Positions 16,443 to 25,762 of a stretch of DNA of 64,000 nucleotides are shown one piece after another. The notes under the pieces are model-generated. The model made no database searches and was not told the DNA's origin. It saw only the letters and a program-made list of their open reading frames with translations. Position numbers and translations under genes: made by a program. The number at the start of each line of letters is the position of its first letter. The first letter of the stretch is position 1. Source of the stretch: Vibrio marinisediminis. GTDB lineage: Bacteria > Pseudomonadota > Gammaproteobacteria > Enterobacterales > Vibrionaceae. The DNA is taken from assembly GCF_014050145.1 (NCBI RefSeq), contig NZ_JACFYF010000016.1, positions 1 to 64,000 of the forward strand, in the 5' to 3' direction.

Positions 16443-17300
16443 TTATGAAATAAAGAAGCTCTCGACGCTATCTGAAATCAATCGGGTATCAAATTTCTGG
16501 TTAATAGTTTTTCCAACTGAAAACCGGCTACTCGCGGTGTGCAATCTCATATCAAACGAAAAACCATTATCAAAATCTAATTGAATATGGTTATGGCTAG
16601 TCTGCTTTGCCATTAGCGCCCGAGGCTTAGCAATATTGCTAAACGGCAACACTTCAACGCCATCACGACTAATAATGACTTTGTCAAAATTGCAATTACC
16701 CACTAAGAAATCGAATGCTTTATTCGCATTCACAGGTTGGCGATTAATGGTGCCAGTCACCAAACCGCACATCTCATCGTAAAAGCTTAAGATAATGCTT
16801 TCATCTTGGCTTTTCACCACATGAAATAGTTCCGTCTCAAATTGGCTGATTCGGGCAAAAAAACGATTCGAAATGGCGGTGATCTCAGTACGGTAGCTTT
16901 TCTCTTGAGCTTTATCTGCTATTCCCAGTTGGGAAAAAAGATTGCCCGGTCTTTGGTGCTTAACCGCATTGTTATTGTGTTTGAGAGAAAGGTTATACTG
17001 CCCCGTTGCGCTAACAAGGCGAATATCTGTTACGTCCCCTTTCACCGCATCTTGGTCTGAGATACGGATAATCTCAACGCAGCCTTGATCAGCCACTCGA
17101 TTCTCTTTAACCCACTGCACAAATGTTTGGCAATGTTGACTGTAGTAGCGCTGCATCTCAACCGGCAAACTATCATAATGTTGACGATCTCGGTGCTGAT
17201 CTCGCTCTGTTTGAGCGCTAAGTTTTGCTGAACTATAAAGCCGAGTAAACGTCTCAACCAACAAATACTCTAACGCTCGACCATTTCTATTTGATTTCAT
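16443..17300 (-). CDS. HaeIII-family restriction endonuclease (predicted GGCC)
   Basis: A 285-residue protein that I assign to the HaeIII restriction endonuclease family (Pfam RE_HaeIII) from the N-terminal SNRNGRALEYLLVETF and the central KGDVTDIRLVSATGQYNLSLKHNNNAVKHQRPGNLFSQLG, where the acidic residue and LSLKHNNNAVKHQR form the likely catalytic region. It would cut unmethylated GGCC. The neighbouring M.HaeIII-like gene, converging on it, strongly supports this. The start is placed at ATG 17300; the frame is open up to a GTG at 17372, with weak ribosome binding signals throughout. No stop or frameshift is seen, so it is probably active. No C-protein gene is visible. Confidence 0.85.
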   Translation of the reverse strand: MKSNRNGRALEYLLVETFTRLYSSAKLSAQTERDQHRDRQHYDSLPVEMQRYYSQHCQTFVQWVKENRVADQGCVEIIRISDQDAVKGDVTDIRLVSATGQYNLSLKHNNNAVKHQRPGNLFSQLGIADKAQEKSYRTEITAISNRFFARISQFETELFHVVKSQDESIILSFYDEMCGLVTGTINRQPVNANKAFDFLVGNCNFDKVIISRDGVEVLPFSNIAKPRALMAKQTSHNHIQLDFDNGFSFDMRLHTASSRFSVGKTINQKFDTRLISDSVESFFIS

Positions 17301-17514
17301 TTTTGTGCCAGCCAACAGTTTAAACACGACATGCAAGGCACGCATAATAGAGTATTTATTTAATGAAAACACGGAGGGATTCGCGATAAGTATGCGAGTT
17401 GCTACGCTTGACCAGTGTCGGTTTGCGATAGATCAATCTTAATCACTATTTCACTCTGGCAGCCAATAATCTTGGCTAGACTAATATTAAGATTTCCAAA
17501 GCAAGGAGGCTGCC

Positions 17515-17808
17515 ATGTTAGCTATCCAAAGAAAATACTGTCTGTCGAACCGCCCTAACCTACACGCACAGTTTGAAGTGAACCCGACCGGAAGGTTAGA
17601 AGTTGAAATAATTGAATTACATGAGCACCATAGTACCGAATTTGGCGATCTTAGTTTTAAATCACAAGGAAATACGATTGAAGTATGTGGTGAAGAACAA
17701 CAAGTACCTTGGCGCTGTAAACTCGCGGTTACCGATGCTCTGGAACTTTCTTCTTTGGTAGAAGAAGCCAATGAAGAATATGAAGTTTTAATGCGCGATC
17801 TTATGTAG
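17515..17808 (+). CDS. Hypothetical 97-residue acidic protein
   Basis: A small soluble protein that I do not recognise. The first half is beta-rich (HAQFEVNPTGRLEVEIIELHEH, GDLSFKSQGNTIEVCGEEQQVPW). The last third is an acidic helix, DALELSSLVEEANEEYEVLMRDLM. A strong AGGAGG lies 7 bases before the ATG and a terminator follows, so it is a single-gene unit and very likely expressed. It is divergent from the HaeIII-like nuclease with about 210 bases between the starts. Whether it belongs to the restriction locus or to the conserved backbone is not clear. Confidence 0.72.
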   Translation: MLAIQRKYCLSNRPNLHAQFEVNPTGRLEVEIIELHEHHSTEFGDLSFKSQGNTIEVCGEEQQVPWRCKLAVTDALELSSLVEEANEEYEVLMRDLM

Positions 17809-17830
17809 TAGTACCAAGCCCCATCAACAC

Positions 17831-17859
17831 AAAACCTCCTAATTGGAGGTTTTCTCTTT
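17831..17859 (+). terminator. Terminator after the 97-residue gene
   Basis: AAAACCTCC pairs with GGAGGTTTT around a 5-base loop, followed by TCTCTTTG. Confidence 0.8.
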
Positions 17860-18004
17860 GTTGTAGAGAAAAAATCCTTATCGTTTCCAATCAAAAACCT
17901 TTGTGTCCCACGTTCAAACTGTGAGTGCTTGATATATTTGCCTTATTTAAATTCTGGCATTCTCAACCATACTTGATGAAATGCTAACAAAGGACAAGCG
18001 GAAT

Positions 18005-19549
18005 ATGGATGGCAACACACCCAAGCTTTCTCTACGTACAATAGAACCGACGGATTACCCAGAATTAGCCACGCTAATGGATTTGGTTTTTCATGACGTT
18101 GGTGGTTCTTGGCCACGATTAACCATTATGGATCTCATCCACCAATTCCCTGATGGACAAATCTGTATAGAAGATAACGGTAAAATTGTTGGTGCCGCTC
18201 TAACAATTAAAGTGAATTACAACCGCTTTTCTCTTCCACATCTTTATACCGATATCATTAATGAAAACAATGTCATTCAAAACCAAGTCACTGGTGACGC
18301 TATGTATGGTTTAGATGTATTTGTTCACCCTGACTACCGTGGTTTGCGTTTAGGGCGCCGTTTATATGATGCGCGCAAAGAGCTGTGCCGTAGCAAAAAT
18401 TTCAAAGCGATTTTAGCGGGCGGACGAATCCCGAATTACCACCAGCATGCCGACAAACTCACCGTTGCAGAGTATATCGATAAGATAAAACGCCGCGAGT
18501 TACATGACCCAATTCTCTCTTTCCAACTGGCCAACGATTTTGATGTAAAACGAATTATGCGTGGCTATTTACCGGAAGATGATGCCTCGCAAGGCTACGC
18601 GACACTATTGGAATGGGATAATTTTTTCTACGAAGAGGATATAGAGTCTATCCACGATGTGGAAAAAACATTGGTGCGCATTGGCGTCGTGCAATGGCAA
18701 ATGCGCGCAATGAATGATTTGGAAGATCTGCTTGATCAAGCGGAATTTTTTATCTCTTCGCTGGCAAATTACAAAGCGGATTTTGCCCTCTTCCCTGAGT
18801 TTTTCAATGCGCCACTGATGGGGCTAAGAAAAGAGCAGAATTCAGTTGAAGCCATCCGTTTTCTAGCAAGCTTCACCGAGGAGATCAAAAACCGATTTTC
18901 ACAAATGGCCGTGACTTATAACATCAATATTATCGCTGGTAGTATGCCTGAAATTAAAGATGGCAAACTCTACAATGTCGCCTATCTCCTTCAGCGAGAT
19001 GGTCAAATTGATGCGCAATACAAAATTCACATTACCCCACACGAGCAAAAAGATTGGGTGATTGATGGTGGGGATCAAATCAACGTATTTGAGACGGATG
19101 CTGGCAAAGTCGGCATTTTGATCTGCTACGACAGTGAGTTCCCTGAATTAGGTCGAATCATGGCTGAAGAAGGCGCACAAATTATATTTGTCCCCTTCTG
19201 GACTGACACGAAAAACGGCTATCAGCGGGTAAGAATCTGTTCACAAGCAAGGGCGATTGAAAATGAATGTTATGTCGCCATTGGCGGCAGCGTTGGCAAC
19301 TTACCTAGGGTTGATAATGTCGATATTCAGTACGCTCAATCAGCGGTATTTTCCCCATCAGACATTTACTTTCCACACGATGCGACGCTAACAGAAGCCA
19401 GCGCAAATACAGAAATGATCATCTTCGCCGATGTCGACTTAACCAAACTAAAGCAATTAAATACCGAAGGTTCCGTGACTAACTTAAGGCACCGCAGGCT
19501 CGATCTTTATGGCGGTTTTACTCAGCCCAAAGACATCCCTGAAGGGTAA
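18005..19549 (+). CDS. GNAT acetyltransferase-nitrilase fusion, YhcX-like
   Basis: A 514-residue two-domain protein. The N-terminal GNAT domain (about 8-195) has the acetyl-CoA loop HPDYRGLRLGRRLYDARKELC. The C-terminal carbon-nitrogen hydrolase domain (about 222-500) has the full catalytic triad of the nitrilase superfamily: Glu265 in LFPEFF, Lys340 in AQYKIHITPHE, and Cys374 in LICYDSEFPE. Fusions of this kind occur in B. subtilis YhcX and relatives, with an unknown substrate, probably an amide made or used near an acetylated amine. The start at 18005 is chosen because AAGGA lies upstream; ATG 17981 is the alternative. A terminator follows. Confidence 0.9.
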   Translation: MDGNTPKLSLRTIEPTDYPELATLMDLVFHDVGGSWPRLTIMDLIHQFPDGQICIEDNGKIVGAALTIKVNYNRFSLPHLYTDIINENNVIQNQVTGDAMYGLDVFVHPDYRGLRLGRRLYDARKELCRSKNFKAILAGGRIPNYHQHADKLTVAEYIDKIKRRELHDPILSFQLANDFDVKRIMRGYLPEDDASQGYATLLEWDNFFYEEDIESIHDVEKTLVRIGVVQWQMRAMNDLEDLLDQAEFFISSLANYKADFALFPEFFNAPLMGLRKEQNSVEAIRFLASFTEEIKNRFSQMAVTYNINIIAGSMPEIKDGKLYNVAYLLQRDGQIDAQYKIHITPHEQKDWVIDGGDQINVFETDAGKVGILICYDSEFPELGRIMAEEGAQIIFVPFWTDTKNGYQRVRICSQARAIENECYVAIGGSVGNLPRVDNVDIQYAQSAVFSPSDIYFPHDATLTEASANTEMIIFADVDLTKLKQLNTEGSVTNLRHRRLDLYGGFTQPKDIPEG

Positions 19550-19570
19550 CCATAACCACTGAAATCTTCC

Positions 19571-19600
19571 GCCGCCAGTCCATTGACTGGCGGTGCTTTA
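19571..19600 (+). terminator. Terminator after the GNAT-nitrilase gene
   Basis: CCGCCAGTC and GACTGGCGG form a 9-base stem with a CATT loop, followed by TGCTTTATT. The 210 bases after it, up to 19813, show no gene. Confidence 0.75.
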
Positions 19601-19813
19601 TTAATAGTGCACATGGGAAATACCGGATGTCTGTCCATATTTCTACTGCTGTTTTTCTTGTTTACTCACTCAGAACAATCACTCCCTCACAGTAAATTTT
19701 TAAACAGTTGAGTAATGTATATCCATAGCATCAATCTAAGTAAGTCATTGGATAATCTTGCTTATAAAGCTTAATGCAAGGCGAATCTGAATCGAACGAT
19801 ATGGAGGCGCAAT

Positions 19814-21133
19814 ATGGAATTTATACATCATGGTGGCAAAAATACGGTCACAGGCTCATGCCATGAGCTGCGTGTCGATGATCAAGCCATTCTCATTGAT
19901 TGTGGCTTATTTCAAGGCGCTGATGAACGGTCATTGGAAATCGAATTTGAGACTGAACATCTTACCGCACTACTGTTAACTCATGCTCATATTGACCATA
20001 TCGGGCGAGTGCCATGGTTAGTCGGCAACGGCTTTCATCAATCTATTTACTGTACCGAAGCGACAGCAGAACTGTTGCCATTAATGCTAGAAGACGGTCT
20101 AAAACTGCAACTTGGGCTCAACAAAAAAGAAGTGCAATATGTACTCAACCAGATTGATTGTTTACTAAGACCACAGCCTTACAATCAATGGTTTACCCTT
20201 TACTCAGAAGCACAAAGACCACTCAAGGCTCGCTTTCAGCAGGCAGGGCATATCCTAGGGTCTTCTTATATCGAAATACAACTCGCCAACGGTGAAGTGG
20301 TGGTTTTCTCTGGTGATCTCGGTCCTACCAATACACCGCTACTTCCCGATCCTATCTCACCGGAACGTGCTGACTATCTATTGATTGAAACCACCTATGG
20401 CAACAAACTGCATGATGAAATTGACTCTCGTGCTCAACGATTAAAAGCCATTATCGATCGCTCTCTTGCCGATGGCGGCGCTATCTTAATACCGGCTTTT
20501 AGTGTCGGTCGAACCCAAGAGCTATTGTTTGATATTGAACAATTGATTTATCAGCATCAAATTGATGCCAATTTGCCTATCATTTTAGATTCTCCCATGG
20601 CACAAAAAGTAACGGAGTCTTATCGCCGCTTCAAGAAGCTTTGGGGTCAGGAAGCCAAAGACCGTCTGGCAGCCCAACGCCATCCATTAGCCTTTGAACA
20701 ATGCATCACCGTCAACGACCATCGCTATCATTTGGCGCTGGTTAACCGTCTCAGATCGAAAGGTGAAGCGTCTATTGTGGTGGCAGCATCGGGCATGTGT
20801 CAGGGCGGACGAATTATGGATTATTTGAAAGCATTGCTACCCGATGTTCGCACCGATGTATTACTCGCCGGTTACCAAGCAGAGGGAACGCTAGGAAGAT
20901 CAATACAAAATGGTGACATGGAGATCAACATTGATGGTGAAGACGTCGAGATAAATGCTCAAATCCACACTATGTCGGGCTATTCAGCACACGCTGACCA
21001 AGCAGATTTACTGCGCTTTATCGATGGCATAGCGCAACCACCAAAAGCGATTCACTTAATTCATGGCGAGGCAGAAAGTAAAAGCGCCTTTGCCCAAGAG
21101 CTAAGAGCCAAAGGCTACGAAGTGATAGAGTAA
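19814..21133 (+). CDS. Beta-CASP metallo-beta-lactamase-fold hydrolase
   Basis: A 439-residue protein of the metallo-beta-lactamase/beta-CASP family (RNA-processing exonuclease and CPSF-like). The metal-binding HAHIDH is at 57-62. Further metal ligands are in QAGHILGSSYIEI and FSGDLG. The beta-CASP part follows with IPAFSVGRTQELLFDIEQL, SPMAQKVT, VAASGMCQGGRIMDYL and the RMMBL-like end INAQIHTMSGYSAHADQADLLRFI. Such proteins degrade or process RNA; bacterial members of this subgroup are poorly characterised. GGAGG precedes the ATG. It converges on the DUF808 gene. Confidence 0.9.
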   Translation: MEFIHHGGKNTVTGSCHELRVDDQAILIDCGLFQGADERSLEIEFETEHLTALLLTHAHIDHIGRVPWLVGNGFHQSIYCTEATAELLPLMLEDGLKLQLGLNKKEVQYVLNQIDCLLRPQPYNQWFTLYSEAQRPLKARFQQAGHILGSSYIEIQLANGEVVVFSGDLGPTNTPLLPDPISPERADYLLIETTYGNKLHDEIDSRAQRLKAIIDRSLADGGAILIPAFSVGRTQELLFDIEQLIYQHQIDANLPIILDSPMAQKVTESYRRFKKLWGQEAKDRLAAQRHPLAFEQCITVNDHRYHLALVNRLRSKGEASIVVAASGMCQGGRIMDYLKALLPDVRTDVLLAGYQAEGTLGRSIQNGDMEINIDGEDVEINAQIHTMSGYSAHADQADLLRFIDGIAQPPKAIHLIHGEAESKSAFAQELRAKGYEVIE

Positions 21134-21160
21134 AAAAACGCACTATGAGCTTTAGGAACA

Positions 21161-22075
21161 TCATGATCTAATTGCTTGATAAAGGCTAATTACCCCCAAA
21201 ACAATAAAGCCACTGACTAAGCCAATCACTCCATTGCCAACCACGGAATAAGTCGCGGAAACAAAGGGGATCACTGGCAGAAAACTCACCATAGTTTCCA
21301 AAGCATGATGAACAAACGGCAAGCTGTGCACCACAATACCACCACCGACTAAGAACATGGCGATGGTCCCCACCACGGTTAATAGCCTCATCAACTTAGG
21401 TGCAGTTGCGACCAACCCATTCCCTATCGCCCCTAAAGCTCCCTTACCCTCGCTTCTGCGTTGCAAATAAAAACCCAAGTCGTCCATTTTCACAATTCCT
21501 GCCACCAAACCATAAACGCCGATGGTCATCAGTATTGCAATGAGGCTCATCACCAATACTTGCGTGAGAAACGGATGCCCTTGTACCGTGCCTAGAGCAA
21601 TCACAATTATTTCTGCAGAAAGGATGAAATCTGTCCGAATTGCGCCTTTAATCTTTTTTTGCTCATAATCTGCTAACTCTTCTGCTGACTGTAGTGGTGG
21701 ATTGGTCTCATCACTACTATAAGAGACTAAATCATCATGGTGGAAAAACTTCTCATGAATTTTCTCAGCACCTTCAAAGCACAAAAACAAGCCGCCAATC
21801 AGCAATAAAGGGGTGATCAACCACGGCGCTATCGAGCTTATCAATAAAGCGGCGGGGACTAAGATCAACTTATTCTTGAACGAGCCTTTTGCAACGCCCC
21901 ATACGACCGGAATTTCCCTCTCTGCTCTGACTCCAGAGACTTGCTGAGCATTTAAGGCTAAGTCATCCCCAAGAACGCCTGCTGTCTTTTTGGCAGCAAC
22001 TTTAGACATCAGCGCTACATCATCAAGTACGGATGCAATATCATCTAAAAGTGTTAATAAACTTAATCCTGCCAT
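21161..22075 (-). CDS. DUF808 family membrane protein, YedI-like
   Basis: A 304-residue inner-membrane protein of the DUF808/YedI family. The signature N terminus is AGLSLLTLLDDIASVLDDVALMSKVAAKKTAGVLGDDLALNAQQVSG. Four to six hydrophobic segments follow, from LILVPAALLISSIAPWLITPLLLIGGLFLCFEGAEKIHE to the C-terminal VVGNGVIGLVSGFIVLGVISL. The function is unknown. It ends 27 bases from the converging beta-CASP gene, and no terminator is obvious between them. Confidence 0.9.
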   Translation of the reverse strand: MAGLSLLTLLDDIASVLDDVALMSKVAAKKTAGVLGDDLALNAQQVSGVRAEREIPVVWGVAKGSFKNKLILVPAALLISSIAPWLITPLLLIGGLFLCFEGAEKIHEKFFHHDDLVSYSSDETNPPLQSAEELADYEQKKIKGAIRTDFILSAEIIVIALGTVQGHPFLTQVLVMSLIAILMTIGVYGLVAGIVKMDDLGFYLQRRSEGKGALGAIGNGLVATAPKLMRLLTVVGTIAMFLVGGGIVVHSLPFVHHALETMVSFLPVIPFVSATYSVVGNGVIGLVSGFIVLGVISLYQAIRS

Positions 22076-22186
22076 CTTTTTGCCCTTTTATTTCTAGCTG
22101 CGCGATACTTCATTCGCTGTTAGATCATCATAAGCCAAAAACGCGTACTTGGTATGTCGCTTGTTAGGCGTAAAGAAGGCTAGAGA

Positions 22187-22212
22187 CAACAAAGGCGCCC
22201 GTTTAGGCGCCT
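22187..22212 (-). terminator. Terminator after metY
   Basis: On the reverse strand AGGCGCC and GGCGCCT pair around a 6-base loop, followed by TTGTTGTC. The arms are self-complementary. Confidence 0.65.
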
Positions 22213-22298
22213 AGATTGGTTGAAATAGAGTGATGAAATCTTAGTTCTCAGATACGCTCATCACTCACTTCCCAAAAACTCACTTTCCAAAGACAGAG

Positions 22299-23567
22299 TT
22301 AAGATTGCAATGCTTGCTCTAAGTCTTGAAGAATATCTTCAATATGTTCAATGCCAACAGAGAGGCGAATCATCTCTGGTGACACGCCAGCTTGGCGTTG
22401 CTCAGCTTCACTTAACTGGCGGTGGGTCGTCGATGCGGGATGACAAGCCAGCGATTTAGCATCGCCAATATTCACTAAACGCTTAAAGATCTGCAGCGCA
22501 TCATAGAAGCGAACACCAGCTTCATAACCATCTTTTAAACCAAAAGATAAGATTGCAGATGGCTTACCTTGCATATATTTCTCAGCCAACGGGTAAAACG
22601 GAGAATCCGTCAAACCAGCGTAACTCACCCAACTGACTTTTTCATGCTGCTTGAGATATTCGGCTACTTTTAAAGCATTCTCTGTATGCCTTTCCATACG
22701 TAATGACAACGTTTCTAGCCCCTGCATTAGCATAAATGCATTCATTGGAGACATTGCTGAACCTGTATTGCGCAAAGGCACCGTACGGGCGCGCCCAATA
22801 AACGCAGCGTCACCAAAGGCTTCAGTGTACACAACACCATGGTAAGAAGGCTCTGGTTGGTTAAATACTGGGAAGCGTTCTTTGTGCTCAGCCCAAGGGA
22901 ATTTACCCGCATCAACAATCACACCACCAAGTGTTGTGCCATGACCACCAACGTATTTAGTTAGTGAGTGCACCACGATATCGGCGCCAAACTCGATAGG
23001 TTTACACAAGGCTGGGGTTGCGACGGTATTGTCGACAATCACCGGTACACCTTGTGCGTGCGCAAGATCGGCAACACGTTCTAAATCAATGATGTTTCCC
23101 GCAGGGTTACCGATACTTTCGCAATAGACCGCTTTGGTATTTTCATCAATCAACTCCGCCAGACTCTCTGGCTTGTCGTCTTTCGCAAAGCGAACTTCAA
23201 TTCCCTGCTTAGGCAACATATGGGCAAATAACGTATAAGTGCCACCATAGAGTTGCGGGGTTGAAACGATATTATCACCCGCTTCAGCAAGCGTAAGAAT
23301 GGCATAGTTAATTGCGGCACTCCCCGCGCTAACTACCAATCCCGCGATTCCGCCTTCCAAAGCCGCCATGCGTTTTTCCAACACATCATTGGTTGGGTTC
23401 ATAATGCGTGTATAGATGTTTCCCGGAACTTCAAGATTAAACAGATCAGCACCATGCTGAGCGCTATCAAACTCATAAGCGACGGTTTGGTAAATAGGTG
23501 TTGCCACAGATTTAGTTGTCGGATCGGTTTCATAACCGAAGTGAATTGCTAAAGTTTCGTCTTTCAT
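22299..23567 (-). CDS. metY: O-acetylhomoserine sulfhydrylase / aminocarboxypropyltransferase
   Basis: A 422-residue PLP enzyme of the Cys/Met metabolism family. The PLP-binding lysine is K204 in VVHSLTKYVGGHG. The N terminus has ETLAIHFGYETDPTTKSVATPIYQTVAYEF, with SAGSAAINYAI, YGGTYTLF and the C-terminal CHPASTTHRQL. It makes homocysteine from O-acetylhomoserine and sulfide, a direct sulfhydrylation route to methionine; use of O-acetylserine is also possible in the family. It is transcribed alone, divergent from the AGCS symporter, and has its own terminator. I saw no convincing MetJ box. Confidence 0.92.
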   Translation of the reverse strand: MKDETLAIHFGYETDPTTKSVATPIYQTVAYEFDSAQHGADLFNLEVPGNIYTRIMNPTNDVLEKRMAALEGGIAGLVVSAGSAAINYAILTLAEAGDNIVSTPQLYGGTYTLFAHMLPKQGIEVRFAKDDKPESLAELIDENTKAVYCESIGNPAGNIIDLERVADLAHAQGVPVIVDNTVATPALCKPIEFGADIVVHSLTKYVGGHGTTLGGVIVDAGKFPWAEHKERFPVFNQPEPSYHGVVYTEAFGDAAFIGRARTVPLRNTGSAMSPMNAFMLMQGLETLSLRMERHTENALKVAEYLKQHEKVSWVSYAGLTDSPFYPLAEKYMQGKPSAILSFGLKDGYEAGVRFYDALQIFKRLVNIGDAKSLACHPASTTHRQLSEAEQRQAGVSPEMIRLSVGIEHIEDILQDLEQALQS

Positions 23568-24016
23568 AATTCATCCATGATGTTTTTATTACTCAACATC
23601 TAGAATGCCTAATTTTTCACCATGAGACTAGCGACACAAGACACAAAATCCGCACGATATCGTTGATTAGTTAAAATGAGATTAATTTATTGCGATTTGA
23701 TAACCGAATCAGATGCATATTTCATTGCTGGTCAGTTTTTAAGCATAAAAAATGAATAGATCCTCTTTATTGCGCAGCATTCGAGCCTGTATTTGTTAAT
23801 AAAAATAACCTATTAATTCTACAAAACAACGTAATAGCCATACTACAAACCACATAAGCAACTCCACGCAAACTTTAGTGCTCAATATCACAGAGATCAC
23901 ACCAACAAAACAAATAATTTAACAAATGCGCTACATAAAGGTTAATATTCGAGCACACAATAAATACAACAAACGCAACATCTCGCATACAACCATCATT
24001 AACAGGGAAAATGCTC
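23568..24016. other. AT-rich divergent intergenic region, metY / AGCS symporter
   Basis: About 449 bases with no supported open frame. It must contain the promoters for both flanking genes. I looked for a tandem glycine riboswitch, known upstream of a Vibrio cholerae AGCS gene, and did not find its conserved purine-rich core. There is no clear hairpin-plus-T-run element either. Confidence 0.6.
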
Positions 24017-25570
24017 ATGCAGTCTTTAGTTGATTTTCTGAATGGAATTATTTGGAGTCCCGTGCTTATTTATCTATGCCTAGGCGCGGGCTTATTTTAT
24101 TCGGTCATTACACGTTTTGTTCAAATCCGTCACTTCTTCGAAATGTGGCGACTACTTCTATCAGGTAAAAGTTCTGAAAAAGGGATCTCCTCTTTCCAAG
24201 CACTTGCCGTTTCACTCTCCGGTCGTGTCGGTACTGGTAATATCGCGGGCGTTGCTGCAGCGATAGGCTTTGGTGGTCCTGGCGCTGTATTCTGGATGTG
24301 GACAGTCGCTTTCTTCGGGGCGGCAACCGCATACGCTGAGTCAACACTCGCGCAGATCTATAAAGAAGAAGATGAAGGCGAATTTCGTGGTGGACCAGCT
24401 TACTACATCGAAAAAGCGATGGGTCAAAAGTGGTATGCGTGGATCTTTGCTATCGCAACAATTTTTGCTTGTGGTGTTTTACTACCGGGTGTGCAATCAA
24501 ACAGTATCGGTAATGCTGTTGAAGCGGCTTTTGGTTCAGGGCAAATGATCGAAACGGCTGTTGGTACCTTCAGTTTTGCTAAAATCTTTACTGGCACCGT
24601 TGTCTCTATCATCCTCGCCTTCATCATCTTTGGTGGTGTTAAGCGAATTGCTCACTTTACCCAAGTCGTGGTTCCTTTTATGGCATTAGCGTACATTGTG
24701 ACGGCATTTATCATTATTTTGCTGAACATCAGTGCGGTTCCAACGATTTTTGCCATGATCATAAATGATGCCTTTACTCCAATGGCCGGCTTTGGTGCTG
24801 CGATTGGTTGGGGTGTTAAGCGCGGTGTTTATTCTAATGAAGCCGGTCAAGGTACAGGACCACATGCGGCGGCAGCAGCGAATGTGGACCACCCTGCACA
24901 ACAAGGTTTAGTTCAGTCATTTTCAATCTATATTGATACGTTACTGGTTTGTTCAGCGACTGCGTTTATGATCCTTATTACTGGCGCGTACAACGTACAC
25001 GGTGGTGGAGAAGGGGCATTCTTAGTACAGAACCTATCGGAAAGCATCAGCGCTAACGGTCCAGTGTTTACCCAGCTAGCCATTGAAAGTGCTCTACCAG
25101 GCATTGGTAAGCCATTTATCGCGGTTGCACTGTTCTTCTTCGCATTCACGACCATTTTGGCTTATTACTACATTGCAGAAACGAATATTGCCTATATCCG
25201 CCGTACATTTAAGATCAGCGGGCTAATGTTCATCCTAAAACTGGTTCTCATCTCAGCGGTATTCTATGGCACCGTCAAAACAGCAAACCTCGCTTGGGCG
25301 ATGGGTGATGTGGGTGTTGGTTTAATGGCGTGGCTAAACATCGTGGGTATTTTGATCATCTTCTTCCTTTCAAAGCCAGCGATCAAAGCATTGAAAGATT
25401 ATGAAGAACAACAAAAACGTGGTGTGACTGAATACACATTCAACCCAGTGAAATTAGGCATCAAAGGTGCGACTTACTGGGAAGATAGATATCGCCGAGA
25501 ATCAGGAAAATCGGCAACCTCAGGTGATAAAGAAGTCGACGTAGAAGTGGTAAACAACACTTCATCATAA
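24017..25570 (+). CDS. Alanine/glycine:cation symporter (AGCS family)
   Basis: A 517-residue Na+:alanine/glycine symporter of the inner membrane, AlsT/YaaJ-like. Visible: GVAAAIGFGGPGAVFWMW, the signature GTGNIAGVA, GPAYYIEKAMG, GFGAAIGWGVKRGVYSNEAGQGTGPHAAAAA, and about 10-11 hydrophobic segments. The hydrophilic C-terminal tail DKEVDVEVVNNTSS is acidic. The start at 24017 gives 9 bases between GGG and ATG; the ATG at 24011 is in frame and possible. It is divergent from metY and ends in a strong terminator. Confidence 0.93.
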   Translation: MQSLVDFLNGIIWSPVLIYLCLGAGLFYSVITRFVQIRHFFEMWRLLLSGKSSEKGISSFQALAVSLSGRVGTGNIAGVAAAIGFGGPGAVFWMWTVAFFGAATAYAESTLAQIYKEEDEGEFRGGPAYYIEKAMGQKWYAWIFAIATIFACGVLLPGVQSNSIGNAVEAAFGSGQMIETAVGTFSFAKIFTGTVVSIILAFIIFGGVKRIAHFTQVVVPFMALAYIVTAFIIILLNISAVPTIFAMIINDAFTPMAGFGAAIGWGVKRGVYSNEAGQGTGPHAAAAANVDHPAQQGLVQSFSIYIDTLLVCSATAFMILITGAYNVHGGGEGAFLVQNLSESISANGPVFTQLAIESALPGIGKPFIAVALFFFAFTTILAYYYIAETNIAYIRRTFKISGLMFILKLVLISAVFYGTVKTANLAWAMGDVGVGLMAWLNIVGILIIFFLSKPAIKALKDYEEQQKRGVTEYTFNPVKLGIKGATYWEDRYRRESGKSATSGDKEVDVEVVNNTSS

Positions 25571-25596
25571 AAAAAGCAGTGGTAATCTGTAAAACT

Positions 25597-25633
25597 AAAA
25601 GGGGTTAACCAAACGGTTAACCCCTTTCTTTTT
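25597..25633 (+). terminator. Terminator after the AGCS symporter
   Basis: A 13-base perfect stem, AAAGGGGTTAACC with GGTTAACCCCTTT, a 4-base loop and TTTTT. Confidence 0.9.
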
Positions 25634-25762
25634 GCAATGTCCCATTCGGAAATAATGCGACTGATGTAGCCTTTCCAAAACTCTGACATTGAGTTAGACC
25701 ATACTCTAACCCCCACGTTTATTACCAAGTACTCATCTCTTATGACAATTAAGGATTCAATC

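Noticed and set aside
23568-24016. Glycine riboswitch or MetJ boxes between metY and the symporter
   Set aside because: The conserved glycine aptamer core is absent and no tandem AGACGTCT-like sites are convincing.
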